In this document: piece after piece, positions 56,807-64,000 of the stretch | Layout of the letters: each line of letters starts with the position of its first letter | Numbering within the stretch: position 1 is the stretch's first letter | Source: Mucilaginibacter ginsenosidivorans | GTDB lineage: Bacteria; Bacteroidota; Bacteroidia; Sphingobacteriales; Sphingobacteriaceae | NCBI RefSeq assembly: GCF_007971025.1 | Contig: NZ_CP042436.1 | Location: forward strand, 1-64,000 | Length of the DNA: 64,000 bases | Direction: 5' to 3' | Position numbers and translations under genes: made by a program | The notes under the pieces: model-generated | Told to the model about the DNA's origin: nothing | Seen by the model: the letters and a program-made list of their open reading frames with translations, nothing else | Databases searched by the model: none

Positions 56807-57993
56807 GGAGTTTGAAGTTGATATATATCGTCGCCATTACGCTCATCGTCGTTTACCTGGTAGCCGAATACAATAAACCGCATCCAACGCTTTGGAAGCC
56901 CACGCTTTCATACAACGATAAGATACCCTACGGCACTTATATTGCCTACCGCGAGTTGAAGCAGCTTTTCCCCGGTGCCGAGGTAAAGGGGACCAATAGG
57001 ACCTTTTATGATCAGTTTCACGATACCAGCATTGTAAACAGCAATTACATCATCATTTCCGGGGATGTAAAATTTAACAAATACGATTTCAGGGAGCTGC
57101 TGAAATACCTTGAGAAGGGCAACTCGGTTTTTATCGCTACAAACTCATACCCGGGAAAATTTACCGGCTTAAAAAACGTACTGGCGGACACGTTAAAAAT
57201 TGAGACCAACCTGGAGCTAAAATCTAATGAAACCAGTATCAATTTCACTAATAACAAATTAAAAAGAAATAAGGACTACAAATTTAATAATGGCATAGCA
57301 AGCGGGTATTTTTCTACTTTCGATACCAGCCGGGCAGTAGTTTTGGGGAAGAATGGATCGGGCGACCCTAATTTCATTTCCTATAAATTTGGCAAAGGCA
57401 CATTATTCCTTTGTGCAAACCCCGAACTGTTTACTAATTATAGCCTGCTAAGTGAGCAGGGTGCCGATTATGCAGCCAAAGCACTGTCTTATATGCCCGT
57501 GCAACCGGTGGTGTACTGGGATCATTTTCAAAACGGTGATATAGAAAAGGATATGTCGCCGTTGCGGGTATTTTTCTCAAACCCCAGCCTGCAATGGGCG
57601 TACTATTTAAGTTTAGGTGGCATGCTGATATTTATCCTGTACGAAATGAAACGCCGACAGCGTATCATTCCGATTATTGAGCCTTTACGCAATTCAACGG
57701 TCGATTTTGTGAATGTGGTGGGGCAGGTATATTACGAGCAGCGAAATAACGCCAATATAGCTCAGAAGAAGGTTGTATATTTCCTCGAGCATTTACGTAC
57801 CGTTTATCATTTAAAAACCAACGTGCTCGACAAGGAATTTATCGAACGATTAGCGCAAAAAACAGGCATCGGCGACACGCTGGCGGGAGAATTAGTGATG
57901 CACCTGCATTATATAAACGGGCAGCGGGTAACGGACGACGACCTGATCAAGCTTAACCAACTTATCGAACAATTTTATATTAAATCCAGGTAA
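56803..57993 (+). CDS. DUF4350 membrane protein
   Basis: 396 residues. N-terminal helix (residues 2-20), a periplasmic lobe with YGTYIAYRELKQLFPGAEV and FIATNSYPGKF (typical of the DUF4350 GATase-like domain), then one central membrane helix (about 265-283) and a cytoplasmic helical tail. Overlaps the upstream gene by 4 bp, and the MoxR gene starts 2 bp after its stop. Confidence 0.9.
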   Translation: MRSLKLIYIVAITLIVVYLVAEYNKPHPTLWKPTLSYNDKIPYGTYIAYRELKQLFPGAEVKGTNRTFYDQFHDTSIVNSNYIIISGDVKFNKYDFRELLKYLEKGNSVFIATNSYPGKFTGLKNVLADTLKIETNLELKSNETSINFTNNKLKRNKDYKFNNGIASGYFSTFDTSRAVVLGKNGSGDPNFISYKFGKGTLFLCANPELFTNYSLLSEQGADYAAKALSYMPVQPVVYWDHFQNGDIEKDMSPLRVFFSNPSLQWAYYLSLGGMLIFILYEMKRRQRIIPIIEPLRNSTVDFVNVVGQVYYEQRNNANIAQKKVVYFLEHLRTVYHLKTNVLDKEFIERLAQKTGIGDTLAGELVMHLHYINGQRVTDDDLIKLNQLIEQFYIKSR

Positions 57994-57995
57994 AC

Positions 57996-58976
57996 ATGGA
58001 AGAAGAAGAATTATTTAAACAACGTACCGATCTGAGCAAACTGAATGCGGCGGTGGAGCAAATAAAAAGCACCCTCGGCCAGATCATTGTCGGTCAGCGT
58101 GATACCATCGATCTGCTCATAGCGGGCATACTGGCCGATGGGCACGTGCTGATAGAAGGTGTACCTGGCGTGGCCAAAACCCTGACAGCTAAGCTCATCG
58201 CAAAAGCTATCGATGCAAAATACTCGCGCATACAGTTCACCCCCGACCTGATGCCATCAGATGTAGTTGGCACTTCTGTATTCAATCCTAAAAGCATCGA
58301 CTTCGAGTTTAAACCCGGGCCGATCTTCGGGAACATCGTGCTGATAGATGAGATCAACCGGTCGCCGGCAAAAACGCAGTCAGCCTTGTTCGAAGTGATG
58401 GAAGAGCGGCAGGTAACTGTGGACGGTCACAACTATAAAATGGATGAGCCATTTTTGGTGCTGGCCACACAAAACCCTGTTGAACAGGAAGGCACTTACA
58501 GGTTGCCCGAGGCACAACTGGACAGGTTCCTGTTCAAGATAGAGGTGAAGTACCCTACGCTCGAGGAGGAAATAACTATTCTTACCCAACAACATCAGCA
58601 GGTTACCACGGAGCAGCTGTCGCATATCACTCCAATATTATCTAAGGGGGACATTATTACGCTGCGGCAAATAGTACGGGGCCTGCATGTTGAACCACGG
58701 ATACTGGAATTTGTGGCCAGGATAACCAACGAGAGCCGGAACAGTAAATCATTGTTCCTGGGCGCTTCGCCACGGGCATCGCTTGCAATAGTAAGCGCCG
58801 CAAAAGCCATAGCAGCCATACGCGGGCGCGATTTTGTAACACCCGATGATATTGTTTGGGTAACGCCATCGGTATTAAGGCACCGTATAATGCTGACACC
58901 CGACAAGGAAATGGAAGGCATAAGTCCTGACGAGGTAATCAAACAGATCATTCAGAAAATCGAGGTACCACGATAA
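57996..58976 (+). CDS. MoxR-family AAA+ ATPase
   Basis: 326 residues. Walker A GVPGVAKTLTAK, Walker B-like VLIDEINRSPAKTQSALFEVMEE, sensor 1 in LATQNPVEQEGTYRLPEAQ, arginine-finger region RFLFKIEV. MoxR ATPases act as chaperones assembling or activating metal or cell-envelope complexes, and are commonly paired with DUF58 proteins. It lies between DUF4350 and DUF58, 2 bp after the former and 4 bp before the latter. Confidence 0.96.
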   Translation: MEEEELFKQRTDLSKLNAAVEQIKSTLGQIIVGQRDTIDLLIAGILADGHVLIEGVPGVAKTLTAKLIAKAIDAKYSRIQFTPDLMPSDVVGTSVFNPKSIDFEFKPGPIFGNIVLIDEINRSPAKTQSALFEVMEERQVTVDGHNYKMDEPFLVLATQNPVEQEGTYRLPEAQLDRFLFKIEVKYPTLEEEITILTQQHQQVTTEQLSHITPILSKGDIITLRQIVRGLHVEPRILEFVARITNESRNSKSLFLGASPRASLAIVSAAKAIAAIRGRDFVTPDDIVWVTPSVLRHRIMLTPDKEMEGISPDEVIKQIIQKIEVPR

Positions 58977-58980
58977 ACGC

Positions 58981-60327
58981 GTGAAAAAGCTTTACAGGTT
59001 ATTTTATAAAGATCTATTTTTAACCAACCGGCTGTTTGCTGCTTTGGCGGCAAGCGTTGTGTTCTTCCTGTTCTCTTTTTTCTTCCCCTGGCTGGGTGTG
59101 CTGCCCGGCTTGTTTTTCTGGACGGTGCTGGCACTCTTTCTCATCGATGTGATGATGCTTTACCGCTCCTCAAAAGGTGTGTTCGCCCGCCGGCATGCGC
59201 CTGAACGATTGAGCAACGGCGATGAAAATGAACTGGGCATCTATATCGAAAACCTGTACCCCTTCAATGTATCAATTGGCATTATCGATGAGATCCCGTT
59301 CCAGTTCCAAAAGCGCGACATCTGGTTTAAAACCACGCTGAAACAACAGCAGCATAAGCTGATCAATTACCTGCTGCGCCCCACCAAGCGCGGCGAATAC
59401 GAGTTTGGCGCCGTAAGAGTTTTTGTCAAAACACCACTTGGCCTTATCCGCAGAAGATACACCTTCAGCCAGGATGAAACCTTACCTGTTTACCCGTCCT
59501 TTCTGCAAATGCGCAAGTATGAACTGATGGCCATATCTAACCGGCTAAATGAAATAGGCATAAAAAAAATTCGCCGTCTTGGGCACAGCCTCGAATTTGA
59601 ACAGGTAAAAAACTATGTAGCAGGAGATGATTTCCGTACCATAAACTGGAAAGCGACAGGCAGGCATGGCACCCTGATGACCAATATTTATACTGACGAA
59701 AAATCGCAGCATGTGTATTGTGTGATCGACAAGTCGCGCACGATGAAAATGCCTTTCGAGGGATTGAGCCTGCTTGACTATGCCATTAATGCAAGCCTGG
59801 TACTGTCGAATGTGGCATTATTGAAAGAAGATAAAGCCGGCCTGATAACAATCGCCGAAAAATTAGGTTCCGTGGTACCGGCCGATAAAAAGGCCACCCA
59901 GATCAACCGCATATTAGAGGTGCTTTATAAAGAGAAGACCCGCTACCTGGAAACCAACATGGAACTGCTGTATTCCACCATCCGCAGGGTACTGAAACAG
60001 CGGAGCTTAGTTGTGTTCTTTACAAATTTCGAAAGCATGTCCGGCCTGGAACGCCAACTGCCGTTCCTCAAACGCATTTCGCGTTTTCACTTGTTGCTTG
60101 TGGTGTTTTTTGAAAATACCGAATTGCAAAAACTAAGCGAGGAACCTGCGACCAATGTCGAAGATATCTATATCAAAACCATAGCCGAAAAGTTCGCTTA
60201 CGACAAAAAACTGATCGTAAAAGAATTGGCAAAACATGGTATACAATCTATTCTCAGCACTCCGCAAAACTTAACTATCAATACTATTAACCGCTATCTC
60301 GAATTGAAGGCGAAACAAAAGATATAA
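58981..60327 (+). CDS. DUF58 domain protein
   Basis: 448 residues with GTG start at 58981 (4 bp after the MoxR stop). Two N-terminal membrane helices (about 20-65), then the DUF58 core EFEQVKNYVAGDDFRTINWKATGRHGTLMT, followed by the von-Willebrand-like IDKSRTMKMPF region. MoxR and DUF58 typically work together. The stop is adjacent to the convergent mscS stop (60327/60328). Confidence 0.95.
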   Translation: MKKLYRLFYKDLFLTNRLFAALAASVVFFLFSFFFPWLGVLPGLFFWTVLALFLIDVMMLYRSSKGVFARRHAPERLSNGDENELGIYIENLYPFNVSIGIIDEIPFQFQKRDIWFKTTLKQQQHKLINYLLRPTKRGEYEFGAVRVFVKTPLGLIRRRYTFSQDETLPVYPSFLQMRKYELMAISNRLNEIGIKKIRRLGHSLEFEQVKNYVAGDDFRTINWKATGRHGTLMTNIYTDEKSQHVYCVIDKSRTMKMPFEGLSLLDYAINASLVLSNVALLKEDKAGLITIAEKLGSVVPADKKATQINRILEVLYKEKTRYLETNMELLYSTIRRVLKQRSLVVFFTNFESMSGLERQLPFLKRISRFHLLLVVFFENTELQKLSEEPATNVEDIYIKTIAEKFAYDKKLIVKELAKHGIQSILSTPQNLTINTINRYLELKAKQKI

Positions 60328-61131
60328 TCACGTGCCCGGCAGCACATGGTGCTGCGGCAATTGAATATCAGCATCGCGGAGATCTTTTACGATCTTTTCC
60401 TGCAGGAATATTTTGGTGGTTAAATAGTCGTCCGGTTTCACCCATACCCTAACCGTAAACCGTAATCCATCAATTTCAAGGGCAATTACGCCAACTAATG
60501 GCTTTGGCGTCGCTATTATCTTCGGTGTTGCTTTAATGGCATTGTAGATTATCTCCTTCACTTTATCCACCTCGACAACGTAGCCCAATTTTAATTCAAA
60601 ATCAAGCCGGCGTGTTTTTTCGCGGTTAACGTTGATGATCACTTCGTTAAAAAGTTTCCCGTTGGGGATAATAATAGTACGGTTATCAATGGTTTTAAGC
60701 ACGGTATAAAACAACTGGATAGACATTACCGTACCCTCCTGCCCCTGGGCTACCACGTAATCGGAAATATTGAATGGTTTTAGCAGAAGGATAAGCACCC
60801 CACCCGCAAAGTTTTGGAAGGTGCCCGATAAAGCCAGGCCGGCAGCCACACTGAACGCACCGATGATGGTACTAAATAAAGTGAGCTCGAACCCGATTAT
60901 TTTGAATACCGACAGGATGAGAATTACGTAAAGGGCGGTAACTGTAAGACTTTGAAAAAAGGGCCGTAGTGCCGAGTTCACGCTGTTACGGGCCATGCGT
61001 TCGCGCATTCTCCGCTTAATAAGCCTGATGGCCCAAAAGCCTACAATGAATATAAATAATCCGAAGATGTAATTTTGGCCGTTCGCAACAAGCCAAATGT
61101 GAAATTGGTGGTAGAATTCTTCCGGCCTCAT
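60328..61131 (-). CDS. MscS-type mechanosensitive channel
   Basis: 267 residues. Three N-terminal membrane stretches, the third being the pore helix (FSVAAGLALSGTFQNFAGGVLILLLKPFNISDYV, alternating G/A packing), then the beta and alpha/beta domain (TVMSIQLFYTVLKTIDNRTIIIPNG is the family motif). Opens under membrane tension to release solutes. Upstream, a 33-residue ORF and a palindrome near the promoter lie in the 363-bp gap to groL. Confidence 0.95.
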   Translation of the reverse strand: MRPEEFYHQFHIWLVANGQNYIFGLFIFIVGFWAIRLIKRRMRERMARNSVNSALRPFFQSLTVTALYVILILSVFKIIGFELTLFSTIIGAFSVAAGLALSGTFQNFAGGVLILLLKPFNISDYVVAQGQEGTVMSIQLFYTVLKTIDNRTIIIPNGKLFNEVIINVNREKTRRLDFELKLGYVVEVDKVKEIIYNAIKATPKIIATPKPLVGVIALEIDGLRFTVRVWVKPDDYLTTKIFLQEKIVKDLRDADIQLPQHHVLPGT

Positions 61132-61156
61132 AAATAAAGGCCAAAATAAGGATTAA

Positions 61157-61258
61157 TTATTTACCGTAGATGGTTATAAATAATTCCGGGCCCTTGATGA
61201 GTACCCACTCAAGGATCTGTGTTTTTATGTATCTCGCTCTCTCGTTGATCGCTTTCAT
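61157..61258 (-). CDS. 33-residue small ORF upstream of mscS
   Basis: ATG at 61258, TAA at 61157. Product has basic and amphipathic N-terminal half then a hydrophobic helix (QILEWVLIKGPELFITIYG), somewhat like the first residues of MscS-type channels. It sits 25 bp before the mscS ATG on the same strand, so it may be a leader peptide or small membrane protein. A random ORF is also possible. Confidence 0.35.
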   Translation of the reverse strand: MKAINERARYIKTQILEWVLIKGPELFITIYGK

Positions 61259-61311
61259 GACCTGTAATGTTCAATTGTTGTGCCTAAGCAGTTGTGTTTA
61301 ACAATCTTTAA

Positions 61312-61319
61312 CAAATTTA
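61312..61319 (-). promoter_or_regulatory. -7 promoter box (TAAATTTG) of the mscS transcript
   Basis: Exact TAnnTTTG on the minus strand, 53 nt before the small ORF and about 180 nt before the mscS ATG. Confidence 0.4.
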
Positions 61320-61346
61320 GGCCCATTATCCTTAGATATCGCTGTT

Positions 61347-61366
61347 TGTTAATCAAATGATTAACA
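61347..61366. promoter_or_regulatory. Palindrome TGTTAATCA / TGATTAACA upstream of the mscS promoter
   Basis: Perfect 9-bp arms with 2-bp centre, 27 bp upstream of the -7 box, covering the -33 position. Candidate operator. The remaining part of the gap (61132-61494) holds the small ORF, the promoter and the groL terminator. Confidence 0.4.
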
Positions 61367-61410
61367 GATGACCGTCCGCTTACCGGCGGATGACAAAAGG
61401 ATGGTTCAGA

Positions 61411-61450
61411 AAAAAAGAAACCCCTGTCTGCAAAAACAGACAGGGGTTTT
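61411..61450 (-). terminator. Terminator of the groS-groL unit
   Basis: CCCCTGTCTG and CAGACAGGGG pair around a 6-nt loop; on the minus strand the stem is followed by TTTCTTTTTTT. It lies 45 bp past the groL stop. Confidence 0.9.
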
Positions 61451-61494
61451 ATATGTATTTGACAGTTTGACTTGTCGTTTTGGCAGGACAGGTA

Positions 61495-63132
61495 TTACAT
61501 CATACCGCCCATGCCGCCACCGCCCATTGGAGGCATGCCACCACCTTTTTCATCTTCCGGATCATCGGCTAAGATACATTCGGTAGTCAGCAACATCGCT
61601 GCAATAGAAGCTGCATTTTCCAAAGCTACACGGCCAACTTTAGTTGGGTCGATAACACCTGCTTTGATCAGGTTCTCGTATTTATCGGTACGTGCGTTGT
61701 AACCGAAGTCAGCTTTGCCTTCTTTTACTTTCTGTACTACGATCGAACCTTCGATACCTGCGTTCTCGCATATCTGGCGCAATGGTTCTTCAATAGCACG
61801 GCGTATGATCTGGATACCGGTATTTTCGTCTTCGTTCTCACCTTTCAGGTTAGCCAAAGCTTCAACTGCGCGGATGAAAGCTACACCGCCACCTGCAACA
61901 ATGCCTTCTTCAACCGCGGCACGGGTTGCGTGTAAAGCATCATCAACACGGTCTTTCTTTTCCTTCATCTCAACTTCGGTAGCAGCACCAACGTACAGAA
62001 CAGCAACACCACCCGACAATTTAGCCAAACGCTCCTGCAGTTTTTCTTTGTCGTAGTCAGAAGTTGTGGTTTCTATCTGTGATTTGATCTGGCCAACACG
62101 GGCTTTGATCTCGGCAGTTTCACCTGCACCGTTGATGATAGTCGTATTGTCTTTATCTACAACTACTTTTTCAGCGGTACCTAAGTAAGAGAGATCAGCG
62201 TTCTCCAGTTTGAAACCTCTTTCTTCAGAGATCAGTGTACCACCGGTAAGAATAGCAATATCTTCCAGCATTGCTTTACGGCGATCGCCAAAGCCAGGGG
62301 CTTTAACAGCAGCAACTTTCAGCGAGCCACGGATCTTGTTAACTACCAAAGTAGCCAGCGCTTCGCCGTCAAGATCTTCAGCTATTATCAGCAAAGGTTT
62401 GCCGGTTTGTACTTGTTTTTCAAGGATAGGAAGTAATTCCTTCATTGAAGAAATTTTCTTGTCGTAGATCAGGATGTACGGGCTGTCCAGTTCTACTTCC
62501 ATTTTGTCAGCGTTAGTTACAAAGTATGGAGAAAGGTAACCACGGTCGAACTGCATACCTTCTACAGTGCGTACTTCGGTTTCAGTACCCTTAGCTTCTT
62601 CAACAGTGATCACACCATCCTTGCCAACTTTGCCCATAGCTTCAGCTATCAGCGAACCGATGATCTCGTCGTTATTAGCCGAAATAGAAGCAACCTGTTT
62701 GATCTTGTTGTTATCCTCGCCTACAGTTTGAGATTGGCTCTGCAGGTTTTTAACAACAGCTGCAACAGCTTTGTCGATACCGCGTTTCAGGTCCATAGGG
62801 TTTGCACCGGCAGCAACGTTTTTAATACCCGCGGTTACAATGGCTTGTGCCAAAAGAGTAGCTGTAGTTGTACCGTCACCGGCGATATCAGCGGTTTTCG
62901 AAGCCACTTCCTTCACCATCTGGGCGCCCATGTTTTCCAGGGGATCTTTCAGTTCAATTTCTTTTGCTACAGTAACACCGTCCTTGGTTATAGCCGGCGA
63001 ACCGAACTTTTTATCAATGATCACATTACGACCTTTTGGTCCTAAAGTTACTTTAACCGCATTGGCTAAAATATCCACACCGCGCTTCAAGGCGTCGCGT
63101 GCCTCTACATTATATCTAACTTGTTTTGCCAT
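61495..63132 (-). CDS. groL: Chaperonin GroEL
   Basis: 545 residues. Folds newly made proteins with Gro[16 protein letters not shown] and [18 protein letters not shown] are conserved, as is the Gly/Met-rich tail ([15 protein letters not shown]). Second gene of the unit, 114 bp after groS; that gap contains low-complexity repeats. Confidence 0.99.
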   Translation of the reverse strand: MAKQVRYNVEARDALKRGVDILANAVKVTLGPKGRNVIIDKKFGSPAITKDGVTVAKEIELKDPLENMGAQMVKEVASKTADIAGDGTTTATLLAQAIVTAGIKNVAAGANPMDLKRGIDKAVAAVVKNLQSQSQTVGEDNNKIKQVASISANNDEIIGSLIAEAMGKVGKDGVITVEEAKGTETEVRTVEGMQFDRGYLSPYFVTNADKMEVELDSPYILIYDKKISSMKELLPILEKQVQTGKPLLIIAEDLDGEALATLVVNKIRGSLKVAAVKAPGFGDRRKAMLEDIAILTGGTLISEERGFKLENADLSYLGTAEKVVVDKDNTTIINGAGETAEIKARVGQIKSQIETTTSDYDKEKLQERLAKLSGGVAVLYVGAATEVEMKEKKDRVDDALHATRAAVEEGIVAGGGVAFIRAVEALANLKGENEDENTGIQIIRRAIEEPLRQICENAGIEGSIVVQKVKEGKADFGYNARTDKYENLIKAGVIDPTKVGRVALENAASIAAMLLTTECILADDPEDEKGGGMPPMGGGGMGGMM

Positions 63133-63159
63133 GATTTTCTTTTTAATTGTTGAACCTAC

Positions 63160-63242
63160 CAGCCGGCAGGCGGGTTAATGATTTACTGATTTATTGACTG
63201 AAGGCATTATTCGATAATTCAATCCTTCAATAATTCAATAAT
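63160..63242. repeat. Low-complexity repeats between groS and groL
   Basis: Copies of TGATTTA and TAATTCAA-type units in partly inverted order (ATTACTGATTTATTGACTG, then ATAATTCAATCC...CAATAATTC). A GCCGGCAGGC hairpin lies at its groL end. The unusually long gap still permits co-transcription. Confidence 0.5.
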
Positions 63243-63246
63243 TGAT

Positions 63247-63522
63247 TTACAGAACCGCGTAAATATCAGATTCACGCATAATTAAGTACTCTTTACCTTC
63301 GTAGGTAATTTCGGTACCGGCATATTTGCCATATAACACCTGGTCACCGGCTTTAACGGTTAAAGGCTCATCTTTTTTTCCATCGCCTACAGCAACTATG
63401 GTGCCGCGCTGAGGTTTTTCTTTTGCAGTATCCGGGATAATGATTCCGGATGCGGTCTTCTCTTCGGCCGGAGCAGCTTCCACTACTACCCTGTCTCCGA
63501 TAGGTTTAATGTTCAATGCCAT
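63247..63522 (-). CDS. groS: Co-chaperonin GroES
   Basis: 91 residues. Caps the GroEL cavity. Typical beta-barrel with mobile loop ([19 protein letters not shown]) and roof hairpin ([14 protein letters not shown] end). No CIRCE-like inverted repeat (TTAGCACTC-N9-GAGTGCTAA) is seen upstream. Confidence 0.98.
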   Translation of the reverse strand: MALNIKPIGDRVVVEAAPAEEKTASGIIIPDTAKEKPQRGTIVAVGDGKKDEPLTVKAGDQVLYGKYAGTEITYEGKEYLIMRESDIYAVL

Positions 63523-63713
63523 TGTTATACTAATTTAATTTTATAAAATTTATGGTTACGTGTGCATTTATCCTCATCAATTATGCCAAGCAGCCAAGTA
63601 CGACCAATATTGTCATATCAACTGTTCAATTGTCACTTTTAGGTCAAGGATGGTTTTATTCTTAACGATGATTTAATATTCAAGTGCCATCGTGTCAGTA
63701 AAGGCTTTCAGCC
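63523..63713. other. Upstream region of groS, no gene seen
   Basis: This AT-rich gap between the groS ATG and the secG terminator has no ORF, no exact -7 box and no CIRCE. The groS promoter must lie here, but I could not place it with confidence. Confidence 0.4.
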
Positions 63714-63750
63714 AAAAAAAGGCTTTGGATATTATGCCAAAGCCTTTTTT
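63714..63750 (-). terminator. Terminator of secG
   Basis: AAAAAAAGGCTTTGG, 8-nt loop, CCAAAGCCTTTTTT: a perfect stem of 8 bp flanked by A and T runs, 20 bp past the secG stop. Confidence 0.9.
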
Positions 63751-63769
63751 AATATTTTTATAACTGGTA

Positions 63770-64000
63770 TTATTTACTTTTTTGGGGCGCGGGTGCAGCT
63801 ATCGGCGTAGTTGTAGCCGGACCTGTTTGCTTATTTACCTGCTCCAGTTCTTTTTGCTTTTCGGCGCTGATAGAGGTCGCGCCTCCGCCCTTTACCGTAA
63901 CGTTCACAGCCAGCGAAAGCACCATCAGTGCAATGGCCAGTATCCAGGTTCCTTTTTCAAGGAAATCACCAGTTTTCTGAACGCCCATCAATTGCGACGA
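63770..64000 (-). CDS. secG: Preprotein translocase subunit SecG, C-terminal part (5' end outside window)
   Basis: The frame runs open from the window edge to the stop at 63770. The SSQLMGVQKTGDFLEKGTWILAIALMVLSLAVNVTV segment matches the second half of SecG, including the conserved second membrane helix, followed by a Lys/Gln/Pro-rich tail. SecG associates with SecY and SecE, and SecA of this window would dock there. A strong terminator follows. Confidence 0.9.
   Translation of the reverse strand, partial: SSQLMGVQKTGDFLEKGTWILAIALMVLSLAVNVTVKGGGATSISAEKQKELEQVNKQTGPATTTPIAAPAPQKSK

Noticed and set aside
63523..63713. CIRCE operator upstream of groS
   Set aside because: No TTAGCACTC inverted repeat is present.

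Overview
The window is a stretch of chromosome from a Bacteroidota bacterium, most probably a member of the Sphingobacteriaceae close to Mucilaginibacter. The evidence is a SecA of about 1,100 residues with a C-terminal SEC-C motif, a TonB-dependent receptor starting with a carboxypeptidase-like domain, many lipoproteins, MG2/plug proteins, DUF4369-type TlpA proteins, few clear Shine-Dalgarno sites, and repeated TAnnTTTG (-7) promoter boxes upstream of start codons. The genus is an inference from overall appearance. I see no rRNA, tRNA, CRISPR array, prophage or insertion sequence.

Layout. 1-5 kb: the start of a secreted esterase, prfB with its programmed +1 frameshift, a broken beta-propeller gene, a small helical protein and pgi. 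5-13 kb: dnaG-yraN-glutaminyl cyclase, two related lipoproteins around an EamA transporter, asnS, an SRPBCC protein and a secreted protein. 13-26 kb: an EEP-fold enzyme, an M20 amidohydrolase, a SPOR protein, secA, purD, two TlpA-like thioredoxins, an arginase-fold protein and an epimerase. 26-31 kb: a phosphoserine phosphatase fused to a cut-down SerA, a universal stress protein, kynA and ilvE. 31-38 kb: a minus-strand operon of TonB receptor, beta-helix lipoprotein, beta-propeller lipoprotein and metallophosphoesterase. 38-45 kb: clpS and two large macroglobulin-like proteins carrying tandem TonB-plug-like modules. 45-52 kb: dcd, a phosphopantetheinyl transferase, lipB, three tandem SGNH hydrolases, a Tat-exported class V aminotransferase-fold protein and sdaA. 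52-60 kb: small membrane proteins, then the cluster RDD / SpoIIM / membrane protein / DUF4129 / DUF4350 / MoxR / DUF58. 60-64 kb: an MscS-type channel, groL, groS and the end of secG.

Most of the window is housekeeping. Three regions look adaptive: the TonB-receptor operon (probable uptake or processing of a phosphorylated substrate), the macroglobulin/plug pair, and the SGNH triplet. Several core proteins carry unusual changes: DnaG lacks all four zinc ligands, the arginase-fold protein lacks most metal ligands, and the SerB-SerA fusion lacks the NAD-binding domain.

Intergenic DNA is unusually rich in short-period (7-8 bp) degenerate repeats, inverted-repeat-bounded elements and hairpins. 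They occur almost only between genes, and several sit where convergent transcripts meet. One 78-bp element at 49404-49481 folds into a convincing structured hairpin on either strand.
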